64,000 nt of DNA, from contig DEHZ01000002.1 in assembly GCA_002352205.1 (NCBI GenBank), forward strand, positions 248,001 to 312,000, in the 5' to 3' direction. The translations under genes and the position numbers were made by a program. The notes beneath the pieces are model-generated. The model had not been told where the DNA came from, searched no databases, and saw nothing but the letters and a program-made list of their open reading frames with translations. The DNA is from Flavobacterium sp. UBA2787. GTDB taxonomy: Bacteria > Bacteroidota > Bacteroidia > Flavobacteriales > Flavobacteriaceae. This document shows, piece after piece, positions 1 to 7,823 of the stretch; within the stretch, counting starts at the first letter, position 1; every line of letters begins with the position of its first letter.

Positions 1-157
1 AGATATAGCCGCGTTCAGGATATTCATAAACAATTTTAATGGCGTTGTTTTCAGACTTTAATTTGTATTCGTCGTCAATAATCTGCAAATAAAATAGCCT
101 TACCAAAATGGCAACGGTTACAAAAATAATCAGGGATGGTAAAATAGCTTTTCTCAA
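1..157 (-). CDS. mrdA: Penicillin-binding protein 2 (MrdA), N-terminal fragment cut by window edge
   Basis: Peptidoglycan transpeptidase of the elongation complex; only the first 52 residues are inside the window. The visible part has one hydrophobic membrane anchor (about residues 4-27) followed by LKSENNAIKI and YPERGYI, typical of the start of PBP2 just before the dimerisation domain. The frame opens with TTG at 157-155, which overlaps the mreD stop TGA (156-154). A stop codon lies two codons further upstream in this frame and there is no ATG in the visible part, so TTG is the likely start. It is the last visible member of the mreBCD-mrdA operon. The identity rests on a short stretch but the context is strong. 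Confidence 0.85.
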   Translation of the reverse strand, partial: MRKAILPSLIIFVTVAILVRLFYLQIIDDEYKLKSENNAIKIVYEYPERGYI

Positions 158-660
158 TTTTTACTGGGCTTAAACATATAGATGAGTAAAATACAAAGTA
201 TCAGTGTAAAGATAGTACTCAAAATGGTTCTAAGCAATATATCCCAAAAAAAACTAAATCGGAATATTTCTAATAAAAAGAAAATAATATGGTGAGTTAA
301 AACGGATATTAGAAGAAATGAAAACCGTTCCGGAGTAAGTCGTTCATTGATTTTTACGGTTTGATATTCATAACTCAATCCAAAAGAAAATTTAAAAAAG
401 GATGGTCGTAAATAAGCTAATGTTAAACACGATGCCGCATGAACTCCACCGGAATTATTAAACATATCCATCGTAATTCCAAGTAAAAAGCTGGCGAAAA
501 TAAGACCATTTTTGCTTCCGTTAACAGGATAAAGCAATATGAAAAGAATGTAAGGATAGGGATTAACATAACCCAAAAAGTTAATCTTACTGAAAATAGC
601 TACCTGAGCCAAAATCAGCAAAACAAAACGAATAATATTGATGATGACCGTACTATTCAT
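154..660 (-). CDS. mreD: Rod shape-determining protein MreD
   Basis: Small polytopic inner-membrane protein of the Rod (elongasome) complex, 168 aa, the usual size. The sequence is almost wholly hydrophobic with about five predicted membrane spans and the weakly conserved look of MreD. Assignment leans on position: it overlaps the 3' end of mreC by 8 nt and is followed at once by mrdA, the order found across Flavobacteriia. It probably depends on translational coupling from mreC, since no separate promoter is visible. Confidence 0.88.
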   Translation of the reverse strand: MNSTVIINIIRFVLLILAQVAIFSKINFLGYVNPYPYILFILLYPVNGSKNGLIFASFLLGITMDMFNNSGGVHAASCLTLAYLRPSFFKFSFGLSYEYQTVKINERLTPERFSFLLISVLTHHIIFFLLEIFRFSFFWDILLRTILSTIFTLILCILLIYMFKPSKN

Positions 661-1477
661 TTAGGTTTTGATTTTCTAACTCTAAAATTTCTTTACGGTC
701 TTTGTTTTCAATGATATAAACATGGCCTAAACTAGTCATGTCATTAAACAATTTTACATCAATAGTAAAATAGTTTGTTTTGTCGTCGGTATAAATTTTG
801 TGAATTGTTCCTATATTTACATTTTCAGGAAATATAATCGATTGAGCTCCGGTAACAATAGTATCTCCTTTTTTTACCGATGCTAATCTTGGCACATCAA
901 TTAACTGAACATAACCTGTATTTTTTCCATTCCAAGTTAAGGTTCCAAAATGACTAGTTTTTTTAATCTTAGCATTTATTTGCGATTTTATATTCAAAAT
1001 ACTAATTACCGTAGCATAATTTTTTGAAGTATTTTCAACAATTCCAATAATTCCTTTGCTGTTTACAACCCCCATATCGGATTTAACGCCTTTAGCACTT
1101 CCGGAGTTGATGGTAAGGAAGTTTTCATGAACATTATACGAGTTATTAATGATTTTTGACTGAATTACTTTGTAGTTTCCAAAACTGCTCAGTAATTCTT
1201 TGTCTATGATTTTGGTTGTATCTTTTCTATTGTATAATAAACTTTTCAAACGAGCATTTTCATTTGCTAAGCCTTCGTTTTCTGTTTTTAAATTCAAATA
1301 TTCATTCACCGAATTGATACGTTCATAAACACCTCCGGTAACAAAATTAGCGGAATTAATTACCTTACTTCTGTGATACGAATGTGATTGAATAGTGAGT
1401 GATAACGAAATGACCAAAAGCAGCAAAAACAATAGCCTTGTACTGTTTTTTATGATAAAAATAAATATCTGCTGCAT
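653..1477 (-). CDS. mreC: Rod shape-determining protein MreC
   Basis: Periplasmic scaffold of the elongasome that binds PBP2 and links it to MreB. 274 aa. One N-terminal membrane anchor (about residues 10-28) is followed by a coiled-coil stretch (about 57-80, NEYLNLKTENEGLANENARL) and the MreC beta-barrel domain with characteristic signatures such as GVVNSKGIIGIVENTSKNYA and TGAQSIIFPENVNIGTI. It lies 53 nt after mreB and overlaps mreD by 8 nt, so the three genes are very likely cotranscribed. Confidence 0.95.
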   Translation of the reverse strand: MQQIFIFIIKNSTRLLFLLLLVISLSLTIQSHSYHRSKVINSANFVTGGVYERINSVNEYLNLKTENEGLANENARLKSLLYNRKDTTKIIDKELLSSFGNYKVIQSKIINNSYNVHENFLTINSGSAKGVKSDMGVVNSKGIIGIVENTSKNYATVISILNIKSQINAKIKKTSHFGTLTWNGKNTGYVQLIDVPRLASVKKGDTIVTGAQSIIFPENVNIGTIHKIYTDDKTNYFTIDVKLFNDMTSLGHVYIIENKDRKEILELENQNLNE

Positions 1478-1530
1478 GTTTCAGTGATTCAGATTGGTAA
1501 TTCCGTTAGCGTAAATATCAGTAAAACTGA

Positions 1531-2559
1531 TTATTTGATTAAAATACTTCTGAACTTGTTGATGTTTTTTAATGCAATTCCGGTACCACGAACAACGGCT
1601 CTCAACGGATCCTCAGCAATGTAAACCGGTAAATCTGTTTTAAGCGAAATTCGTTTGTCTAATCCGCGTAACATTGAACCACCACCGGCAAGATAAATTC
1701 CGGTGTTGTAAATATCAGCGGCTAATTCGGGTGGAGTTTGCGATAAAGTTTCCATCACGGCATCTTCAATTCGTTGGATTGATTTGTCTAATGCTTTGGC
1801 AATTTCACGATAGGAAACATCAACCTGTTTTGGTTTTCCGGTCAATAAGTCACGACCTTGAACCGACATTTCATCCGGTGGAGTGTCTAACTCTTCAATA
1901 GCGGCACCAATTTCAATTTTTATTTTTTCTGCGGTACTTTCTCCCACAAACAAGTTATGTTGTGTACGCATGTAGTAAACAATATCATTTGTAAAAACGT
2001 CACCGGCAATTTTAACCGATTTGTCACACACAATTCCGCCCAAAGCGATTACGGCAATTTCTGTTGTTCCACCACCAATATCTACAATCATGTTTCCTTT
2101 TGGTTGCATAATATCAACACCAATACCGATTGCGGCTGCCATTGGTTCGTGAATCAAATAAACTTCTTTTCCGTTTACACGTTCACAGGATTCTTTTACG
2201 GCACGCATTTCTACTTCGGTAATTCCGGACGGAATACAAACCACCATTCGCAAAGCAGGAGTGAACAAACGTTTTTTAAGAGCCGGAATACTTTTGATAA
2301 ACATACTGATCATTTTTTCAGATGCATCAAAATCGGCAATAACCCCATCTTTCAGAGGCCTTATGGTCTTAATGTTTTCATGTGTTTTACCTTGCATTAA
2401 GTTGGCTTCTTTTCCAACAGCGATAATTTTTCCCGATATTCTATCACGAGCTACAATCGACGGAGAGTCAATTACTACTTTATCATTATGAATAATTAAG
2501 GTATTTGCGGTACCAAGGTCAATGGCTATGTCCTCGGTCATGAAATCAAAAAATCCCAT
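1531..2559 (-). CDS. mreB: Rod shape-determining protein MreB (bacterial actin)
   Basis: Cytoplasmic actin homologue that positions the peptidoglycan elongation machinery. 342 aa, the standard length. Actin-fold nucleotide motifs are all present: phosphate-1 loop DLGTANT (about residues 14-20), phosphate-2 DIGGGTTEIAV, and the adenosine motif AGGGSMLRGL near residue 290. It is the first gene of the mreBCD-mrdA run, 56 nt after the purH stop, and has its own near-perfect promoter box at 2602-2609. Nothing unusual. Confidence 0.98.
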   Translation of the reverse strand: MGFFDFMTEDIAIDLGTANTLIIHNDKVVIDSPSIVARDRISGKIIAVGKEANLMQGKTHENIKTIRPLKDGVIADFDASEKMISMFIKSIPALKKRLFTPALRMVVCIPSGITEVEMRAVKESCERVNGKEVYLIHEPMAAAIGIGVDIMQPKGNMIVDIGGGTTEIAVIALGGIVCDKSVKIAGDVFTNDIVYYMRTQHNLFVGESTAEKIKIEIGAAIEELDTPPDEMSVQGRDLLTGKPKQVDVSYREIAKALDKSIQRIEDAVMETLSQTPPELAADIYNTGIYLAGGGSMLRGLDKRISLKTDLPVYIAEDPLRAVVRGTGIALKNINKFRSILIK

Positions 2560-2601
2560 ACGTTTGTTTAGGGTTAATTAGGTTTATAAAATTGTAACGT
2601 A

Positions 2602-2609
2602 CAAAGGTA
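2602..2609 (-). promoter_or_regulatory. Bacteroidota -7 promoter box for mreBCD
   Basis: Reads TACCTTTG on the minus strand, an exact match to TAnnTTTG, 43 nt before the mreB start and between purH and mreB. It suggests the cell-shape operon is not dependent on purH transcription. Confidence 0.65.
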
Positions 2610-2615
2610 AAAAAA

Positions 2616-4142
2616 TTAATGTTTAAAATGACGTGTTCCTGTAAATACCATTGCAATTTTATTTTCATTGCAGTAGTTGATACTCAATTCATCTTTAATT
2701 GATCCACCAGGTTGAATAACAGCAGTTATTCCGGCATGATGAGCAATTTCTACACAGTCCGGAAATGGGAAAAATGCATCACTTGCCATCACAGCACCAT
2801 TTAAATCAAAACCAAAAGTATTTGCTTTTTCGATTGCTTGTTTTAAAGCATCCACACGTGAAGTTTGACCCGTTCCGGAAGCAATTAATTGTCCGTTTTT
2901 GGCAAATACAATTGTATTCGACTTCGTGTTTTTGCAGATTTTTGAGGCGAAAAGTAAATCTTCAATTTCTTGATTAGTAGGTGTTGTTAGGGTAACGGTT
3001 TTTAAACCTTCTTTATTGTCTGTAATGTTGTTTTTATCTTGAATTAACAATCCGTTCAAGCAAGTTCTGATTTGTTTGGTTGGTAATTCAACTTCGTGCT
3101 GAACTAAAACAATTCGGTTTTTCTTTTCTTGTAAGATGATAACCGCTTCATCATCATAACTTGGAGCAATGACAACTTCGCAAAATAATTGATTGATTTC
3201 TAAAGCAGTTTCTTTGTCAATTTTTCCATTGGCAATTAAAACTCCTCCAAAAGCAGAAGTTGGGTCGCCCGCTAAAGCATCTAAATACGCTTGTTTCATC
3301 GAACTTCTTGTTGCAATTCCACAGGCATTATTGTGTTTTAAAATAGCAAAAGTGGGGTCGTTGTCTTTAAATTCCAAAATCAAATTGACAGCGGCATCCA
3401 CATCTAATAAATTGTTGTATGACAATTCTTTTCCGTGCAATTTGGTAAACATTTTGTCAAAGTCGCCAAAGAAAAATCCTTTTTGATGTGGGTTTTCGCC
3501 ATAACGAAGCACTTGACCATTTTCGATACTTTCTTTGTAAACCGTTTCGTCTGTATTGAAATAATTAAAAATAGCCGAATCATAATGCGAAGAAACATGG
3601 AAAGCTTTCGTTGCCAAATGACGTCTTTGATCTAAAGTGGTAGCACCATTTTGAGAAGATATCAAATCCAATAAATAATTGTATTCACTCACAGAAGCAA
3701 CGATAACAGTGTCTTTAAAATTTTTTGCAGCAGCACGAATTAATGAAATTCCACCGATATCAATTTTTTCGATGATGTCCGCTTCCGAAGCACCAGATGC
3801 AACCGTTTTTTCAAACGGATACAAATCCACAATTACCAAATCAATTTGCGGAATTTCAAAAGCTTTCATTTCTTCTACATCGCTTGGATTGTCTTGACGA
3901 TTCAAAATTCCGCCGAAGACTTTCGGGTGAAGTGTTTTTACTCTCCCTCCCAAAATAGATGGATAAGAAGTAACTTCTTCCACAGGAACTACAGGAATGT
4001 CTAAATTTTTTATAAATTCTTCCGTTCCACCAGTCGAATAAATGGTTACGTTTTGGCTGTGTAATTGTTTTACAATTGGCTCTAATCCGGTTTTGTCAAA
4101 CACTGAAATTAAAGCAGATTGAATGGTTTTTGTAGTTGTCAT
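2616..4142 (-). CDS. purH: Bifunctional AICAR transformylase / IMP cyclohydrolase (PurH)
   Basis: Catalyses the last two steps of de novo IMP synthesis: formylation of AICAR with 10-formyl-THF, then ring closure. 508 aa from the chosen start. The N-terminal MGS-like cyclohydrolase domain contains GGRVKTLHPKVFGGIL; the transformylase domain has the catalytic LKHNNACGIA motif. The frame is open 18 codons further upstream (to 4196), but the -7 promoter box at 4166-4173 lies inside that extension, so the ATG at 4142 (MTTTKTIQSAL) is preferred and gives the normal family length. Confidence 0.97.
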   Translation of the reverse strand: MTTTKTIQSALISVFDKTGLEPIVKQLHSQNVTIYSTGGTEEFIKNLDIPVVPVEEVTSYPSILGGRVKTLHPKVFGGILNRQDNPSDVEEMKAFEIPQIDLVIVDLYPFEKTVASGASEADIIEKIDIGGISLIRAAAKNFKDTVIVASVSEYNYLLDLISSQNGATTLDQRRHLATKAFHVSSHYDSAIFNYFNTDETVYKESIENGQVLRYGENPHQKGFFFGDFDKMFTKLHGKELSYNNLLDVDAAVNLILEFKDNDPTFAILKHNNACGIATRSSMKQAYLDALAGDPTSAFGGVLIANGKIDKETALEINQLFCEVVIAPSYDDEAVIILQEKKNRIVLVQHEVELPTKQIRTCLNGLLIQDKNNITDNKEGLKTVTLTTPTNQEIEDLLFASKICKNTKSNTIVFAKNGQLIASGTGQTSRVDALKQAIEKANTFGFDLNGAVMASDAFFPFPDCVEIAHHAGITAVIQPGGSIKDELSINYCNENKIAMVFTGTRHFKH

Positions 4143-4165
4143 TGTGTTGTTGTTTTTTGAAGGTG

Positions 4166-4173
4166 CAAAAGTA
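4166..4173 (-). promoter_or_regulatory. -7 promoter box for purH
   Basis: Minus strand reads TACTTTTG (exact TAnnTTTG) 23 nt before the chosen purH ATG. It decides between the two possible starts, since transcription would begin downstream of the longer one. Confidence 0.65.
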
Positions 4174-4388
4174 CTATTTGTATGTTTAACTTTCAAAGGA
4201 ATGCAAGATTAGTTTTTTCTTTTTTTGATATTTTTTACAGTTGAAAATAACTTCCTTTTTGTTTAAATTTTATCAAGCTGTAGTATGACATAGTGTTCAA
4301 CCGAATGAACACAAAAAACACATGTTTTTTTGTAACAAAATCATAACTTAAACTACCAATAACTATATTTACAATTAAGAAAAATTCT

Positions 4389-5642
4389 ATGCTTCTTTAT
4401 CTCCGTTTGCTCAAAGAAAGTTTCAATTTTGCGATGAATGCGTTGCGAAACAATAAATTGCGTACTTTTTTGTCGTTGCTTGGAGTAACAATTGGAATTT
4501 TTTCAATCATTGCTGTACTTGCTGCTGTAGATTCTTTAGACCAGAAAATTCAAGGCGATTTAGGTGATTTGGATAAAAATACTGTTTATTTATTGCGTTT
4601 CCCTTTTGGTCCAAGCGAAGTTCCAAGCTGGAAAAGAGAGCAATTTCCGAATGTTACGTATGAAGAATTTGAGTATTTAAAACGTTCTTTAAACGGTGTA
4701 GATAAAATGGCATTTAACCTTTTTACTCGAAATGAAAACATCAAGTTTGAAGATAGAACGGTAAGCTCTGTTAGAGTTACGCCAACTACCAACGAGTTTG
4801 AAGGAATTGACGGAATTAAAATTGACAATGGACGATTTTTTAACGAATCGGAATCTAATTCAGGAACAGGAGTGATTATTTTGGGTTACGAAGTTTCGAA
4901 TGGTTTATTTGAGAGCCCTGAACAGGCAATTGGAAAAAAAATTCGTATGTATGGTCAACGTTTCACCGTGATTGGCGTTACTGAAAAACAAGGATTTTCA
5001 ACTTTTGGTGATAGTCGAGACAATGCAGTTTTTATTCCGATGAATTTTATTAGAAGATTATATGGTGAAAATAGTGATATGTTAACACCTGCTATTTTGA
5101 TAAAACCTGAAAAAGGAATTGATATGGAAGGTTTTAAAGGCGAAATCACTCAAAAACTTAGAAATTTTAGAGGATTAAAAGCTTCAGAAATTGATAACTT
5201 TTTTATCAATGTATTGTCAGGTTTCACTGATATGATTGATGAAATTGTTGGTCAAATGAATGTTGTAGGTTGGATTATATCAGGTTTTTCACTTTTGGTT
5301 GGTGGTTTCGGAATTGCCAATATCATGTTTGTATCTGTAAAAGAAAGAACCAACTTAATTGGAATTCAAAAATCATTAGGAGCTAAAAATAAATTTATTC
5401 TCTTTCAATTTTTGTTTGAAGCGGTAATTTTGTCTGTAATTGGTGGAATTATTGGCTTGGTTATGGTTTGGCTGATTGCAATGGTGTTATCCAAAGTATT
5501 GGACTTTGAATTCGTTCTTAGTTTTGGTAATATGATGCTTGGAGCTGGGTTAGCAGGATTTATCGGTTTGGTTTCCGGAATTATTCCGGCGATATCGGCT
5601 TCCAAATTAGATCCTGTGGAGGCGATTAGGAGTGGGATGTAA
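4389..5642 (+). CDS. FtsX/MacB-type ABC transporter permease
   Basis: Integral membrane permease subunit of a type VII-like (MacB/LolCE/FtsX) ABC system, 417 aa. The N-terminal cytoplasmic/TM part has the typical ALRNNKLRTFLSLLGVTIGIFSIIAVLA (written here only as a landmark near residues 18-45), then a large periplasmic MacB-PCD domain (about 50-270) and three C-terminal membrane spans forming the FtsX domain, ending in the usual PAISASKLDPVEAIR. No ATPase gene is adjacent, so its partner is encoded elsewhere. The substrate cannot be told from sequence. A degenerate promoter box TATATTTA lies at 4364-4371. Confidence 0.88.
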   Translation: MLLYLRLLKESFNFAMNALRNNKLRTFLSLLGVTIGIFSIIAVLAAVDSLDQKIQGDLGDLDKNTVYLLRFPFGPSEVPSWKREQFPNVTYEEFEYLKRSLNGVDKMAFNLFTRNENIKFEDRTVSSVRVTPTTNEFEGIDGIKIDNGRFFNESESNSGTGVIILGYEVSNGLFESPEQAIGKKIRMYGQRFTVIGVTEKQGFSTFGDSRDNAVFIPMNFIRRLYGENSDMLTPAILIKPEKGIDMEGFKGEITQKLRNFRGLKASEIDNFFINVLSGFTDMIDEIVGQMNVVGWIISGFSLLVGGFGIANIMFVSVKERTNLIGIQKSLGAKNKFILFQFLFEAVILSVIGGIIGLVMVWLIAMVLSKVLDFEFVLSFGNMMLGAGLAGFIGLVSGIIPAISASKLDPVEAIRSGM

Positions 5643-5670
5643 GTAATTAGTAAAAGAAAAAAATTTATTC

Positions 5671-5704
5671 AAAAAAAAATCCCGAGCAATCGGGATTTTT
5701 TTTT
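5671..5704. terminator. Bidirectional intrinsic terminator between the permease and accD
   Basis: A-tract, stem ATCCCGA/TCGGGAT with a 4-nt loop, then T-tract; with the A/T tracts the arms pair over about 15 bp. It sits between convergent genes and can serve both strands. Confidence 0.85.
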
Positions 5705-6557
5705 ATCTAACATCTTCATTTAAAATTAAATCTAAATAAAGATTTACTTTATCTTTTAATTCCTTCCGGTGAGTTATAAAATCCAAGAATCCGTGTTCTA
5801 ACAAAAATTCAGAAGTTTGAAAACCTTCCGGTAAATCTTTTCCGGTGGTGTCTTTTACAACTCTTGGTCCTGCAAAACCGATTAAAGCTCCTGGTTCACC
5901 AATATTAATATCGCCTAACATCGCATAAGAAGCAGTTGTTCCACCCGTAGTTGGGTCGGTACAAAGTGAAATGTATGGAATTTTAGCTTCAGCTAATTGA
6001 GCTAATTTGGCAGAAGTTTTGGCTAATTGCATCAATGAAAAAGCTGCTTCCATCATTCTCGCTCCACCTGATTTTGAAATCATAACAAAAGGTACATTGT
6101 TTTTGATAGAATGGTCAATTCCTCTTGCAATTTTTTCACCTACGACAGCTCCCATCGAACCTCCGATAAAGGCAAAATCCATACAACAAACAACCAAATC
6201 TTTTCCTTTTGATTTTCCAACAGCTGTTCGAACCGCATCTTTTAATCCGGTTTTGTCGTAAGCTTCTTTTAATCGGTCGGAATATTTCTTCGTATCCACA
6301 AAATGCAATGGATCTTTCGAAGTCATTTTTGCATCTAATTCTTTGAATTTATTGTCGTCAAACAAAATTTCAAAATATTCTTTACTACCAATTCGCACGT
6401 GAAAATCGTCATCCGGACTCACCCAAAGATTTTTGGCTAATTCGTCCTGATCAATAATTTTTCCAGTAGGGGATTTATACCAAAGTCCTTTTGGGACATC
6501 CTTTTTATCTTCCGTAGCGGTTTGAATTCCTTTTTCTGTTCTTTTAAACCAAGCCAT
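5703..6557 (-). CDS. accD: Acetyl-CoA carboxylase carboxyltransferase subunit beta, lacking the zinc ribbon cysteines
   Basis: Beta subunit of the carboxyltransferase that makes malonyl-CoA for fatty acid synthesis, 284 aa. The crotonase-like core is intact ([54 protein letters not shown]). The N-terminal region aligns with the canonical zinc ribbon (W-x-K-C-x-x-C ... V-C-P-x-C), but the four cysteine positions are occupied by Ser29, Gly32, Ser47 and Asp50, so no zinc can be bound there. From memory, related flavobacterial AccD proteins share this loss, so it is probably ancestral and functional. It follows fbaA on the same strand after an 80-nt spacer holding a period-7 inverted repeat. Confidence 0.95.
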   Translation of the reverse strand: MAWFKRTEKGIQTATEDKKDVPKGLWYKSPTGKIIDQDELAKNLWVSPDDDFHVRIGSKEYFEILFDDNKFKELDAKMTSKDPLHFVDTKKYSDRLKEAYDKTGLKDAVRTAVGKSKGKDLVVCCMDFAFIGGSMGAVVGEKIARGIDHSIKNNVPFVMISKSGGARMMEAAFSLMQLAKTSAKLAQLAEAKIPYISLCTDPTTGGTTASYAMLGDINIGEPGALIGFAGPRVVKDTTGKDLPEGFQTSEFLLEHGFLDFITHRKELKDKVNLYLDLILNEDVR

Positions 6558-6581
6558 TCTTTATTAGTTTAAGGTTATAGT

Positions 6582-6637
6582 GTTTCAGGTTTCAAGTTTC
6601 AGGTTAAAAACTTGAAACCTGAAACTTGAAACAAATT
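6582..6637. repeat. Period-7 inverted repeat between fbaA and accD
   Basis: Eight heptamer words in phase, three of the GTTTCAG/GTTTCAA type then three of the ACTTGAA/ACCTGAA type on the other arm. Bases 6589-6605 and 6616-6632 are perfect 17-bp reverse complements with a 10-nt loop. No T-tract follows the stem on either strand, so it is not a standard terminator. It lies 25 nt before the accD start on the transcribed strand. One of a family in this window. Confidence 0.8.
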
Positions 6638-7705
6638 TTATAAAGTATTCACATTATTCAAATCAGCGAAAGCTTGCTCTAAACGTGTGTTGAATGTAAC
6701 TTCACCTTCGCGAATCCATTTTCTTGGATCGTAATGTTTTTTGTTTGGCGAATCTGCTCCGTCCGGGCTTCCGATTTGAGTTTTTAGGTAATCAATTTTG
6801 TTGACCATATAATCACGAATTCCTTCTGTGAAAGCAAATTGTAAATCGGTATCAATGTTCATTTTGATTACACCGTATGAAATGGCTTCTCTGATTTCTT
6901 CTAATGTGGAACCTGATCCACCATGAAATACAAAATCAATTGGATTTGAATCGGTATTGAATTTTTTCTGAACAAATTCCTGCGAATTTTTCAAAATAAT
7001 TGGCGTCAATTTTACGTTTCCGGGTTTATAAACTCCGTGCACATTTCCAAAAGCAGCTGCGATGGTAAATTTCGGACTCACTTTCATCAATTCTTCATAC
7101 GCATAAGCCACTTCTTCCGGTTGAGTGTATAATTTTGAACTATCCACATCTGAATTATCAACACCATCTTCTTCACCACCTGTTACACCTAATTCAATTT
7201 CTAACGTCATTCCCATTTTACTCATTCGAGCTAAATATTCTTTACAAATATGAATATTTTCTTCGATTGGTTCTTCAGATAAATCAATCATATGTGAAGA
7301 AAATAATGGTTTTCCTGTTTCAGCAAAATGCTTTTCGGATGCATCTAACAAACCATCAATCCAAGGCAATAAATTTTTTGCACAATGGTCTGTATGTAAA
7401 ATCACGGTTGCTCCGTAAGCTTCAGCTAAAGTATGGATGTGTTTTGCACCGGCAATTCCTCCTAAAATAGCAGCACGCTGACCTTCGTTTGAAAGGCCTT
7501 TTCCAGCATTATAAGATGCTCCTCCGTTTGAAAATTGAATAATAACAGGAGCGTTTAATTTTGCAGCAGTTTCCAAGACGCCATTGATAGTGCTTGAACC
7601 GATTACGTTTACAGCCGGTAGTGCAAATCCTTTTTCTTTAGCATAGTTAAAAATTTCCTGAACTTGATCTCCGGTTGCTACACCTGGTTTTATGTTGTGT
7701 GCCAT
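6638..7705 (-). CDS. fbaA: Class II fructose-1,6-bisphosphate aldolase
   Basis: Zinc-dependent aldolase of glycolysis/gluconeogenesis, 355 aa, of the long FbaA type. Landmarks: the metal-binding HTDHCAKN, SSHMIDLSEEPIEENI, FVFHGGSGST and MNIDTDLQFAF. The frame is open upstream to 7759, but the promoter box at 7732-7739 falls within that extension and the usual protein begins MAHNIKPG, so the ATG at 7705 was chosen. Probably cotranscribed with accD downstream. Confidence 0.96.
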   Translation of the reverse strand: MAHNIKPGVATGDQVQEIFNYAKEKGFALPAVNVIGSSTINGVLETAAKLNAPVIIQFSNGGASYNAGKGLSNEGQRAAILGGIAGAKHIHTLAEAYGATVILHTDHCAKNLLPWIDGLLDASEKHFAETGKPLFSSHMIDLSEEPIEENIHICKEYLARMSKMGMTLEIELGVTGGEEDGVDNSDVDSSKLYTQPEEVAYAYEELMKVSPKFTIAAAFGNVHGVYKPGNVKLTPIILKNSQEFVQKKFNTDSNPIDFVFHGGSGSTLEEIREAISYGVIKMNIDTDLQFAFTEGIRDYMVNKIDYLKTQIGSPDGADSPNKKHYDPRKWIREGEVTFNTRLEQAFADLNNVNTL

Positions 7706-7731
7706 TTTGCTTATTATATTAGTTAAGAGAA

Positions 7732-7739
7732 CAAAAATA
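7732..7739 (-). promoter_or_regulatory. -7 promoter box for fbaA
   Basis: Minus strand TATTTTTG, exact TAnnTTTG, 27 nt before the chosen ATG; it excludes the longer start. Confidence 0.6.
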
Positions 7740-7823
7740 AGAATTAATCGAGTGAACAAAAAATAATTGACTATAAAATCGATGCCGTTAAGCTTAGTTT
7801 TATCTAAAAATTACGATAACGTT

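Noticed and set aside
1674..2491. Plus-strand open frames opposite mreB
   Set aside because: They are antisense shadows of a highly conserved gene, have no promoter or sensible composition, and resemble no protein family.
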